Positions 15,645 through 24,243 of a DNA stretch of 64,000 nt are shown piece after piece. The DNA comes from UBA2638 sp046293135 (lineage in GTDB: Bacteria; Pseudomonadota; Alphaproteobacteria; Micavibrionales; Micavibrionaceae). The DNA lies in NCBI GenBank assembly GCA_046293135.1, contig JBKBPR010000002.1, positions 1-64,000 on the forward strand. Reading direction: 5' to 3'. A program made the translations under genes and the position numbers. The notes under the pieces are model-generated. The model worked only from the letters and a program-made list of their open reading frames with translations. It was not told the DNA's origin and searched no databases. Each line of letters starts with the position of its first letter. The stretch's first letter is position 1.

Positions 15645-18119
15645 TTAAGCATCGACATTCCGCACTTTCAAGGCGTTATCCTGAATGAACTCGCGGCGCG
15701 GCTCGACAACATCGCCCATCAGCGTCGAGAACACCTCATCAGCCTTGATCGCATCGGCAACCCGCACCTGCAACAACGTCCGCACATTGGGGTCAAGCGT
15801 CGTTTCCCAAAGCTGTTCAGGGTTCATTTCCCCCAAACCTTTATAGCGGGAGATCGCAAGCCCCTTGCGGCCATATTCCTGCACGCGGTCATAAAGCGCC
15901 GCAGGGCCGTTGATTTTCGCCACCAATTCATCACCCGACTTGAGCACCACAGGATGCTCGAACACCTCCTTCAGCCAAGCATAAGAATTGTGCAAGCGCC
16001 GCGCATCTGGGGAGCGGATACGATCAATCGACACCCGCACGCGCTCGGTAATACCGCGCACAGTCCGCTCGAACACATAACCGCCGACGGCCGTAAAATC
16101 ACCCTTCCAGCCCTTTTCATTGCGCGAGGCAATATTATCAAGGCGCTGCGCCACCTGTTTGGCGAAATCCTGCCCCTTACCCGCATCATCGAAAATTACA
16201 TCGCTCAAACCGCCCGCAATCGCAAGCTGTTCGACAATCCGGCGATTGCCCGATTTTTGTTGCAAGGCATTGATCGAGTTACGGATTTTCCGTGATTGCA
16301 CAAGCACATCGCGCAAATCATTGCCGACACGTTTCGAGCCATCATGCTCAACCAGCGAGAGATCGGGCAGCGAAACATCAATCAGATATTCTTCCAATGA
16401 GCGTTCGTCTTTCAGATACATCTCCGCCGATTTACCGCGCTTTACCTTAAAGAGCGGCGGCTGGGCGATATAAAGATAACCGCGCTCAATCACCTCGGGC
16501 ATATAGCGGAAAAAGAAGGTCAGCAACAAAGTCCGAATATGCGCGCCGTCCACATCAGCATCGGTCATGATGATAATTTTGTGATAGCGCGCCTTTTCGA
16601 TATTGAATTCATCAGGGCCAATCGAAGTTCCGAGCGCTGTAATCAGCGTTCCGACCTGCTCCGAGCCCAGCATTTTGTCAAAACGCGCACGCTCGACATT
16701 CAAAATTTTACCGCGCAGCGGCAAGATGGCCTGATTGTGACGATCCCGCGCCTGCTTGGCCGAACCACCCGCCGAGTCTCCCTCAACGATAAACAATTCG
16801 GAAATCGCGGGGTCTTTCGACTGGCAATCGGCCAATTTTCCGGGGAGGTTGGACACATCCATAATCCCCTTGCGGCGTGTCAGTTCACGCGCTCTCCGCG
16901 CGGCTTCACGGGCGCTGGCGGCCTCGATAATCTTGGAGACAATCTCCTTCCCCTGCGCCGGATGCTCTTCAAGCCATGTCCCGAAATGCTCGGCCACCGC
17001 CGCCTCAACGACAGGGCGCACCTCGGAAGACACAAGCTTATCCTTGGTCTGGGAGGAGAATTTCGGGTCAGGAACTTTCACCGAAAGCACACAAGTCAAA
17101 CCCTCGCGCATATCATCGCCCGTCAGCTTGACCTTTTCCTTTTTGAGCAAGCCGCGCTCATCACAATATTTCGTAATCGCACGCGTCAGCGCGGCGCGGA
17201 AACCCGCCAAATGCGTTCCGCCGTCACGCTGCGGGATATTGTTGGTAAAGCACAGCATCGTTTCGTGATAGGCATCCGTCCATTCCATCGCCACATCAAC
17301 CGTGATTCCCGCCTTTTCATCAAAGACAGACATGCTCACAGGCGGTGTGAATAGCGTTTTTTTCGAACGGTCAAGATAAGCCACAAAGCTTTCAATACCG
17401 CCCTCAAAATGCAGATGGGTCTGCTGGTGCTCTTCAGGGTTTTCAGAGCGCAAATCCTGCAAATAGATATTCACGCCCGAATTGAGGAAGGCCAGCTCCC
17501 GCAAACGGTTTTCAAGCGTTTTGTAATCAAAATCCGTCATTGTGAAGGTTTCGGCGGAGGGTAGGAAGGTAATCTCCGTTCCGTTGCGCTCGCCCGCTTC
17601 GAGGTCGCGGACAGGCTTCAGATCGGCGAGCGCCTCACCATGCTTGAAGCGCATCGTCCATTCCTTGCCCTGACGGCGGATTTTCATGTCGAGATATTCC
17701 GAAAGCGCGTTCACCACCGACACACCAACGCCGTGCAAACCGCCGGAAACCTTATATGAATTCTGATCGAATTTTCCGCCCGCGTGAAGCTGAGTCATAA
17801 TCACCTGCGCGGCGGAGACCTTTTCCTCCGCATGTTCATCAACCGGAATCCCGCGCCCATTATCGCGAACGCTACAAGAGCCGTCAGGATTGAGAATCAC
17901 ATCAATGCGGTCACAATGCCCCGCCAGCGATTCGTCGATTGCGTTATCAACGACCTCATACACCATGTGGTGCAAGCCGGTTCCGTCATCGGTATCGCCA
18001 ATATACATACCGGGGCGTTTCCGCACCGCGTCCAAGCCGCGCAAAACCTTAATCGAATCGGCGCCGTATTCGTTTTCATCAACCATATTTCTCTCAATCT
18101 TTGCAGAATTTTCGGCCAT
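15645..18119 (-). CDS. gyrB: DNA gyrase subunit B
   Basis: The 824-residue ATPase subunit of gyrase, which introduces negative supercoils together with GyrA. The GHKL ATPase motifs are present (VVDNAIDESLAG, RDNGRGIPVDEH, GGLHGVGVSVVNAL). The transducer domain follows, then the Toprim domain with EGDSAGGSA and the DxD in MTDADVDGAHIRTLLL, and the C-terminal GLGEMNPEQLWETTLDP motif. Length is typical of alphaproteobacteria. It is the last gene of the dnaA-dnaN-recF-gyrB series, but hisC lies between recF and gyrB on the other strand, so it must have its own promoter in 18120-18465. Confidence 0.97.
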   Translation of the reverse strand: MAENSAKIERNMVDENEYGADSIKVLRGLDAVRKRPGMYIGDTDDGTGLHHMVYEVVDNAIDESLAGHCDRIDVILNPDGSCSVRDNGRGIPVDEHAEEKVSAAQVIMTQLHAGGKFDQNSYKVSGGLHGVGVSVVNALSEYLDMKIRRQGKEWTMRFKHGEALADLKPVRDLEAGERNGTEITFLPSAETFTMTDFDYKTLENRLRELAFLNSGVNIYLQDLRSENPEEHQQTHLHFEGGIESFVAYLDRSKKTLFTPPVSMSVFDEKAGITVDVAMEWTDAYHETMLCFTNNIPQRDGGTHLAGFRAALTRAITKYCDERGLLKKEKVKLTGDDMREGLTCVLSVKVPDPKFSSQTKDKLVSSEVRPVVEAAVAEHFGTWLEEHPAQGKEIVSKIIEAASAREAARRARELTRRKGIMDVSNLPGKLADCQSKDPAISELFIVEGDSAGGSAKQARDRHNQAILPLRGKILNVERARFDKMLGSEQVGTLITALGTSIGPDEFNIEKARYHKIIIMTDADVDGAHIRTLLLTFFFRYMPEVIERGYLYIAQPPLFKVKRGKSAEMYLKDERSLEEYLIDVSLPDLSLVEHDGSKRVGNDLRDVLVQSRKIRNSINALQQKSGNRRIVEQLAIAGGLSDVIFDDAGKGQDFAKQVAQRLDNIASRNEKGWKGDFTAVGGYVFERTVRGITERVRVSIDRIRSPDARRLHNSYAWLKEVFEHPVVLKSGDELVAKINGPAALYDRVQEYGRKGLAISRYKGLGEMNPEQLWETTLDPNVRTLLQVRVADAIKADEVFSTLMGDVVEPRREFIQDNALKVRNVDA

Positions 18120-18465
18120 TGTAGCCCTATCCTTTTTTATAAACGCTTCGTTTTTCTAGCGTTGGCTTATGTTTTCTAGTTCATATTTTTCGTGCAATTT
18201 ATACGCCGTAGCGAAGTTATTGTAACTCCTTCAAATTCCGCAGTTTTTACGCGCTAAAATACCTGATTTTTATAGCATAGCCCACCATCAAAGCCTAGCA
18301 GATTCAAGCCTTTTTTAACGCTTTTCACAGCTAATTTTCCTGCGGTTTTCCGCGGCCTTCGGGGGTGTTTTCAAACATCAATCAATATGAGGATAGCGCC
18401 GGAGATAGCGATAAATTTTAAAAATAACGATTGGCAGCGGCAAAGCCTTGATTTACAACGGCAAT
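18120..18465. other. Divergent intergenic region between gyrB and hisC
   Basis: No gene is visible. The part near gyrB is AT-rich and has TTTTCTAG twice, about 20 bases apart (around 18152-18180). I see no promoter hexamer pair I would defend. The region must carry the gyrB promoter and probably the hisC promoter. Confidence 0.4.
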
Positions 18466-19626
18466 ATGAAGCCTGAAAACACCGCCACAAACACCGCAAC
18501 ATCAACACGCTCAACACGCTATGAGCAAAACGTGCTCGCGCTGATCCGTGCGCATTTCAGGGCGCTGGAGGGGTATGTCTCGGCGGGAATGCAAGAAGCC
18601 AAAAGCGCTGAAAAGCTGTTTTTGAATGCCAATGAGAACCCGTTTGAACTGCCGCGGCTTGAGGGGCTAAACCGCTACCCGCCACCGCAATCGGCTGAAC
18701 TGACCGCAGCAATGGCCGCATTTTATGGCGTAAGCCCTGAGGGCATAACCATCACGCGCGGCGCGGATGAGGGGATTGCGATGCTGTTCCGGCTGTTTTG
18801 CGAGCCGCATCACGATGATATCCTTATCAACCCGCCGACCTTCGGGGTGTATCGGGTTTACGGCAATGCCATGCCCGCGCGGCGCATCATTGAAACGCCG
18901 CTGACACAAACGGGCGGGACGTTCCATCTTGATTGCGCGGCGATTGAAACCGCGCTCAACCAGCCCGATCAACGCATCAAGCTGATTTTCCTGACCAATC
19001 CAAATAATCCGACAGGAACGCTATTCCCGCGCAGTGATATTCTGGAGATTATCCGCATGAGCGCGGGCAAGGCGATTGTGGTGCTTGACGAAACCTATGC
19101 TGAATTTGCGCCCGAATGCTCACTGACCGCCGATCTGGATAAGGACGGGTTCGAGCATGTGATTATCCTGCGGACGCTATCGAAATCCTTCTCGCTCGCC
19201 GGAATGCGGGTCGGGGCGATTCTGACGGGCGCGGCCGCGCTCACCCATATCTTGCAAACCAAGGTGATGGAGATTTACCCGATCCCGACCGCCAGCATCA
19301 AAGCCGCGCTGCACGTGCTCTCCAGCGATATTCGCGCGCAGGCCTTGGAGAATATTCAAACGCTGATCACTGAGCGCAAAAACATGGAAGCGTTTTTAGC
19401 CACGCTCGAAAACGTGCGGGCAGTCTATCCTTCAGCGGTGAATTTCCTGCTGATCGAGATGGCACGTGCGGCGGAGTTCATCCAATTCGCCAAGGCGCAA
19501 AACGTGATTATCCGTGACTTTTCCGCCGCGCCCGATACCAAGGATTGCATCCGCCTGTCGATTGGCACGCCGGAGCAAAACCGGATTGTTATGCGGCTGT
19601 TTGAAGAATTTTATAGCGCTTCTTGA
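18466..19626 (+). CDS. hisC: Histidinol-phosphate aminotransferase-like PLP enzyme
   Basis: A 386-residue fold-type I aminotransferase matching HisC, which makes histidinol phosphate. Visible motifs are NANENPF near the start, TRGADEGIAMLFR (cofactor phosphate site), TNPNNPTGT, DETYAEF and the PLP-lysine motif RTLSKSFSLAGMRVG. The C-terminal RLSIGT carries the substrate carboxylate Arg. The ATG at 18466 is preferred; a TTG at 18448 would add six residues. No other his genes are nearby, so a broader aromatic aminotransferase role cannot be excluded. It converges on recF. Confidence 0.88.
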   Translation: MKPENTATNTATSTRSTRYEQNVLALIRAHFRALEGYVSAGMQEAKSAEKLFLNANENPFELPRLEGLNRYPPPQSAELTAAMAAFYGVSPEGITITRGADEGIAMLFRLFCEPHHDDILINPPTFGVYRVYGNAMPARRIIETPLTQTGGTFHLDCAAIETALNQPDQRIKLIFLTNPNNPTGTLFPRSDILEIIRMSAGKAIVVLDETYAEFAPECSLTADLDKDGFEHVIILRTLSKSFSLAGMRVGAILTGAAALTHILQTKVMEIYPIPTASIKAALHVLSSDIRAQALENIQTLITERKNMEAFLATLENVRAVYPSAVNFLLIEMARAAEFIQFAKAQNVIIRDFSAAPDTKDCIRLSIGTPEQNRIVMRLFEEFYSAS

Positions 19627-19665
19627 ATTCAGCCTTAAATTTTTCTTTAAATCTTGACCCCAGAG

Positions 19666-19709
19666 TTTCGCCCCACTCGCCCCACTCTCCAGCCTTAAGT
19701 GGGGCGAAA
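19666..19709. terminator. Hairpin between convergent hisC and recF
   Basis: TTTCGCCCCACT (19666-19677) and AGTGGGGCGAAA (19698-19709) form a perfect 12-bp stem around a 20-base loop. It has no strong T run, so termination is likely but not certain. The loop holds a second CGCCCCACT, which could pair instead. Confidence 0.5.
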
Positions 19710-19717
19710 GGTTTCTC

Positions 19718-20956
19718 TTATATTTCAGTGAGTTGCGGGCGTTTCGTCCCACTCGCCCCACTCGCCCCACTTGTTTTTGGCGGCAGGGAAAACACGCTGC
19801 TTTTTTCAACGGTAAAGAACTGCGCCGGAACGCATTGCGCGGGTGAAACGTGCAAATCGCTAAAGAGCGCCTCATCCGTCCCCGTGAGCCAGACCTGCCC
19901 GCCGATATCGCGCAACAGATCATAGAGCGCGGCGCGGCGATTTTCATCCAGATGCGCCGCAACCTCATCAAGCAGCAAAATCGGCGCTGCCCCGCGCTCC
20001 GCCGCGACAAGCCGCGCATGCGCCAGCACAATCCCGATCAACAGCGCCTTTTGCTCCCCCGTTGAACATTGCGCCGCCTGCATATTCTTTTCAGCCATTT
20101 TCACCAGCAAATCACTTTTATGCGGCCCCGTCGCCGCCCCGCCCGTCAACATATCAACCCCGCGCGAACTGGCGAGTTGATAGCGGAACATGTCTTCGAC
20201 CTCCAAAGCCGGCGCAGAGCCGAGCAACTCCTCAATCGTGCCGTGAGCGCGCAGCTGCGCCAGCGGAAAATGCGTGTGGTCTTCGGCAATGCAAACCCGC
20301 TGCAACCGCTCGACAAAATCCAGCCGCGCCGCCGCCAGCGCAACGCCCGCCTCGGCGATTTGCCCCTCCAGCGCATCAAGCCAATGCGGATCAGTACGGC
20401 CAGAGCCACGATCATATCCACCACGGTCACGATCACTGCGCAGCAATTTCGAGCGCTGCGCCAGAGCGTTCTCATAACGGCTCACCCGCGCCGAATGCAG
20501 CGGGTCAAAGGCAAACACCAAACGGTCGAGAAAGCGCCGCCGCTCACGGCTTGAATCAATGAAAAGCCTGTCCATCTGGGGCGTCAGCCAGATACAGGCG
20601 AGATAATCGGCCAGCGCATTTTGTGATTTCACAGTAACGCCGTTGATACGCACCACGCGTTTTTCGGTTACAGGTTCAAGCCCGCAACCGATTTTTGTGA
20701 CATCGCCCAGCGCGTTCGGCTCGGCAATATCGCCCGCCACCGCCCACGGCGTTGCGCCCTGCCGCCTTTGCATATCGGGAAGTTTTGCCCCGCGCAAACC
20801 GCGCCCGGGGGTCAGCATGGAAACCGCCTCCAGAATATTGGTTTTGCCCGCCCCGTTTGCCCCCGTCAGCACAACCAGCCCCGCGGAGATATCCTCCAGC
20901 CGCAAGGACTCGTAGCACCGAAAATTCGAGAGTTTCAAAGTTTGAACAAAGGCCAT
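19718..20956 (-). CDS. recF: DNA replication and repair protein RecF
   Basis: A 412-residue SMC-like ATPase that helps load RecA at single-strand gaps. Walker A GANGAGKT follows the N-terminal KLSNFRCYESL. The ABC signature lies in STGEQKALLIG and Walker B in PILLLDEVAAHLDENRR. The chain ends with an unusual tail, SGASGASGT, encoded by three tandem copies of a 9-base unit (19745-19771). It lies downstream of dnaN in the same orientation, with a broken metalloprotease gene between them. Confidence 0.95.
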   Translation of the reverse strand: MAFVQTLKLSNFRCYESLRLEDISAGLVVLTGANGAGKTNILEAVSMLTPGRGLRGAKLPDMQRRQGATPWAVAGDIAEPNALGDVTKIGCGLEPVTEKRVVRINGVTVKSQNALADYLACIWLTPQMDRLFIDSSRERRRFLDRLVFAFDPLHSARVSRYENALAQRSKLLRSDRDRGGYDRGSGRTDPHWLDALEGQIAEAGVALAAARLDFVERLQRVCIAEDHTHFPLAQLRAHGTIEELLGSAPALEVEDMFRYQLASSRGVDMLTGGAATGPHKSDLLVKMAEKNMQAAQCSTGEQKALLIGIVLAHARLVAAERGAAPILLLDEVAAHLDENRRAALYDLLRDIGGQVWLTGTDEALFSDLHVSPAQCVPAQFFTVEKSSVFSLPPKTSGASGASGTKRPQLTEI

Positions 20957-21051
20957 GGATTTATCTTATCTCCCCGTTTTGCTGCGGTCACGGAGTATTT
21001 TTATTTTTGAAATTACATGCACAAGGCGCGTGATGACGCACTCCTTGTACT

Positions 21052-21135
21052 GTCATCCCGAGCATAGTCGAGGAGTCTCATAAATTTATTTCGAGATTCC
21101 TCCACGCGCGGCTTTGGCCGCTTGGTCGGAATGAC
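21052..21135. repeat. Palindromic intergenic repeat
   Basis: Imperfect palindrome of about 84 bases. The ends GTCATCCCGA and TCGGAATGAC are inverted copies differing by one base, and inside them GAGGAGTCTC matches GAGATTCCTC in inverted form. This layout is that of dispersed palindromic repeats common in alphaproteobacterial genomes. It lies between recF and the broken metalloprotease gene. Confidence 0.7.
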
Positions 21136-21223
21136 TGGAGTATTGGTTTAGGCGCAATTCGCCCCTGAACCAAACCAATATATGATTTAATTCCTAATAT
21201 GTCAAGCTATATTGAAATAGCGT

Positions 21224-22270
21224 TCAAGCCATATCAACGCTTGGAGCTATATTACGGGCTTGGCGATTTGCCAGAGCCTTCGCGGCATAGCTAGGGCTGA
21301 AATATGCAATCGCTTCGGCAAAGAGTGCAATGACATGATCGGAATAATCACCCGATGGCGGTTCATGCTGCACAATATCATACGCAGCGCGGTATGCCCG
21401 CATGAAGTATGGCTCCAGCGAATACCGATCAATAATAGCAGCAATACGTTCAACCGCGCGCCTATTGGCCGCAATCACAATTTCCCCCGGATTTTCTTCT
21501 TCAAGCAATTCGGGATATTGCATCATTAAGGCAGTGGCATGGCCGTAAATAGAGTCATTTATAGCTTGTAACGGATATTCCAAATTTTGCGAGAGAGCCA
21601 CCAAAACAGGGGCAATGGAGCGCGCCAGAATATGCTCCTTAAACGTCACATCAAAAACAGCTGGATCAACAGTTTTTTGAAATGCCAACATCGGCATCAT
21701 ATCGCAATAGCTCTCGATTTCAACAAAGCGTTCAGGCTGAAACGCGCTTGGGAGCTCTATGTCGAAATGTGTCATTTCATGGGCAAGTATCAGCGCTTTG
21801 AACAGGCGCGCATCGCCCCGCGCACTTTCAATGCAGCGTAGCGGCAATGTTGTCAGATCAGACATCTCATTGCGGTAGGAACCTGCCCTTGTATCTTCAA
21901 GAATAACAAATTGCGGTTCGGCAGAATTGGCGTTTTGCTGGTATTTATAAGGGATAATTGCACAAGCCGGCATATAGGATGAAAAAAACTTCGAAGCTAT
22001 GTTGGCGCCATTATGATGTACAAAGTCCAAAAAGCCTTTCAGGTTGTGCTCATAAACGCGGATCGGGGTCTAGATAGCGTTTTGATAGACATCGGGGCGA
22101 TATCCCAGCTCCGCAAAAACCTCTTCGGTGCTGCGCGAAGCTTGCTCACGGGAGTAAAATACCGAAAATACAGCCGCGGCGGCCTTTAATACGATCATAC
22201 CTTTAGGGCTTGTGGAAAGACCATAAGCCTTGCGGTAAAAATAATCATGTAGTGTTCCGCTTTTTTTCAT
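21224..22270 (-). pseudogene. HExxH zinc-metalloprotease-like gene interrupted by an in-frame TAG
   Basis: Two adjacent reading frames are one gene. The upstream part (22270-22073, 66 codons) ends in TAG at 22072-22070; the downstream part continues in the same frame with no other stop (TPIRVYEHNLKGFLDFV...). Together they give 348 codons. The downstream part has LILAHEMTHFDIE, with the zinc motif HEMTH at combined residues 164-168 and a possible third ligand in EIESYCDMM. CAG to TAG is the simplest change. Without readthrough the product lacks the whole catalytic part, unless translation restarts at TTG 22030. I have no family name for it. Confidence 0.7.
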
Positions 22271-22291
22271 GGAGAGAAACTACATGATTTA

Positions 22292-22304
22292 TTACATTAT
22301 GTAA
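22292..22304. promoter_or_regulatory. Perfect 13-base palindrome upstream of the metalloprotease-like gene
   Basis: TTACATTATGTAA, centred 28 bases before the start codon. Its symmetry and position suggest an operator. The cognate regulator is unknown. Confidence 0.4.
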
Positions 22305-22380
22305 ACAAAAAACCATGGATTTATAGAATAAAACCAGCGAAGCGTACCCATGCCTGCTGCAAGAACTGCGCGTTTTGCTT

Positions 22381-23496
22381 CTATACCCGCAGCGGCATCA
22401 GGACGTATAAGGCGCTTAGATCGCTATTGTCCTGAATGATTGTCGGGCTGGCGGCATCGGCCAATGTCAGGCGGCAGCCTTCACCGGAAATCTGCGAGGT
22501 AATATCAAGCAGATATTTCGCGTTAAAGCCGATCTCGATATCGGTATCGCCGTTGACTTCCATTTGCTCGGTCGCGCTGCCCGCTTCGGCAGAGCTGGCG
22601 GAAATGGTCATCTGCTTGCCCTGAAGCGCGATTTTCACAGCGCGGGACTTGCCGTCCGAAATGGTCGAAACGCGGTCAATCGCGCCCGTGAACATTTTCG
22701 GATCGCATTCAACGATCTTGTCATTGCCCTTGGGAATAACGCGCTCGTAATCCGGAAACTTCCCGTCAATCAGCTTGGAGGTCAGAACGATATGATCGAA
22801 CTCGAAGCGGATTTTGCTTTCGGACAGGCTGATCTTGATTGTATCGGCGGCATCATCGGACAGCTTGCGCAACTCCTGAATCGCCTTACGCGGAACGATA
22901 ATCCCCGGCATTGCGGTTGCGCCCTCAGGGAGCGGCATTTCAAATCGTGCCAAACGGTGACCGTCAGTCGCCACCGCGCGCAAAACCTTCACGCCCTCCT
23001 GATCGGCTTCGTGGAGGTAAATGCCGTTGAGGTAATAACGGGTTTCTTCCGTGCTCATCGCAAAGCGCGTGCGGTCGATCAAAGCCCGCAGTGAGGCGGC
23101 CGGGATGGCAAAGCTCTGCGGCAATTCACCCGCACCGATGGCCGGAAAATCCGCCACAGGCAAACAGCTCAGCTTAAATTGCGAACGTCCCGCACGGACA
23201 GTAATTTGCGTGCCTTCCTTGTTCAGCTCGATTTCAACTTCCGAACCGTCAGGGAATTTCCGCACGATGTCATGGAGCGTGTGCGCGGGCGCTGTGATCG
23301 CTCCCGCCGTTGCAACATTCGCCGCAACCGATTCGTTGATCTCCAGATCCATATCCGTGGCGGTCATGGAGAGAACGCCGTCCTCCCCGCGCATCAGAAC
23401 ATTGGACAAAATAGGAATGGTATTGCGGCGCTCAACAACGCTCTGGATATGGTTTAAGGCTCTTAAAAGGGCGGCTCTGTCGATACTCAGCTTCAT
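22381..23496 (-). CDS. dnaN: DNA polymerase III sliding clamp (beta subunit)
   Basis: The 371-residue processivity clamp. The N-terminal MKLSIDRAALLRALNHIQSV, the central SRETRYYLNG-type motif (here TEETRYYLNGIYL), ATDGHRLA and the C-terminal LMPLRV are all diagnostic. Length is standard for a three-domain clamp. In most bacteria dnaN directly follows dnaA; here about 5.7 kb, filled by the biotin operon, separate them. Confidence 0.97.
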   Translation of the reverse strand: MKLSIDRAALLRALNHIQSVVERRNTIPILSNVLMRGEDGVLSMTATDMDLEINESVAANVATAGAITAPAHTLHDIVRKFPDGSEVEIELNKEGTQITVRAGRSQFKLSCLPVADFPAIGAGELPQSFAIPAASLRALIDRTRFAMSTEETRYYLNGIYLHEADQEGVKVLRAVATDGHRLARFEMPLPEGATAMPGIIVPRKAIQELRKLSDDAADTIKISLSESKIRFEFDHIVLTSKLIDGKFPDYERVIPKGNDKIVECDPKMFTGAIDRVSTISDGKSRAVKIALQGKQMTISASSAEAGSATEQMEVNGDTDIEIGFNAKYLLDITSQISGEGCRLTLADAASPTIIQDNSDLSALYVLMPLRV

Positions 23497-23592
23497 GGCG
23501 AAATCCTGCTCGTACTAATCAAAAAATTAACAAATCTGTTTCAATGAGAATCAGAGATTAGCAATCCGCAGCGCGTAAGAAAAGCCCTAAAA

Positions 23593-24243
23593 TCAAGCAG
23601 CGCGGGCAGTTTGCACAGAAATATCAATCTGCGCCCAGAGTTTTGCGAAAAGCGTTGTTTCATAAGCGCTCAACGCCCGCAAACGCTCGGTATCCGCGCC
23701 GCATTGCCCGAACATTTCAGCCAGATGCCCGTCCTCTTCCGCGATCAGAGATTTAAGCGAAAGCTGATAGCCCGAATTTTCCAGCGCCTTTTGATAAATG
23801 TTATACAGCCAACACGCCCGCAATTCGATAATCAGCGATACCCAGTAATAGGCGGCCTCATCCCCGACCTCTTTGGAAATCCCTGCATCCATGCGGCCAA
23901 AATACATCAGCGCGGGAACGCGGGCCGTTGTATTGTCCTCCGTCCAGCCGTCCAGCGCCTTACCCGCCGCACGTTCGGCCTGCCGCTTGAAGAAATAAGC
24001 GTGACGTGCCTCTTCGGCCAGATGTTTGAGCGTGTCTTCGGTCAAGGTTTCGCTCTTATGCATTTGTGAGACCATAATCTTACGGCTGCCCATATGTTCG
24101 AGCATCGAGAGCATATTCATGAATTTCGCATGAGTCATACGATCATCGATAATCCGCTCCAGATAAGACTGAACGGGCGCTTCGAAAGGCTTATTCGCCT
24201 CCAGCATTCCTGATATAATCAAGGGATCTTGTGATTGTGTCAT
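23593..24243 (-). CDS. Ferritin-like diiron protein at the end of the biotin operon
   Basis: A 216-residue helical protein with two ExxH motifs, EARH (E78-H81) and EDGH (E170-H173), plus further acidic residues (E49, E140) on intervening helices. That is the ligand pattern of a ferritin-like or oxygenase-type diiron four-helix bundle. The ATG at 24243 lies 53 bases inside the bioA end, so the gene is probably the last of the biotin operon. The frame is open further upstream, but that part is only the shadow of bioA. Its reaction is unknown; a role in making or modifying a biotin precursor is a guess from position. Confidence 0.75.
   Translation of the reverse strand: MTQSQDPLIISGMLEANKPFEAPVQSYLERIIDDRMTHAKFMNMLSMLEHMGSRKIMVSQMHKSETLTEDTLKHLAEEARHAYFFKRQAERAAGKALDGWTEDNTTARVPALMYFGRMDAGISKEVGDEAAYYWVSLIIELRACWLYNIYQKALENSGYQLSLKSLIAEEDGHLAEMFGQCGADTERLRALSAYETTLFAKLWAQIDISVQTARAA

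Noticed and set aside
19718..20918. Several overlapping long open frames on the plus strand opposite recF
   Set aside because: They are antisense frames produced by GC-rich codon use in recF, with no ribosome-binding sites or recognisable protein features.
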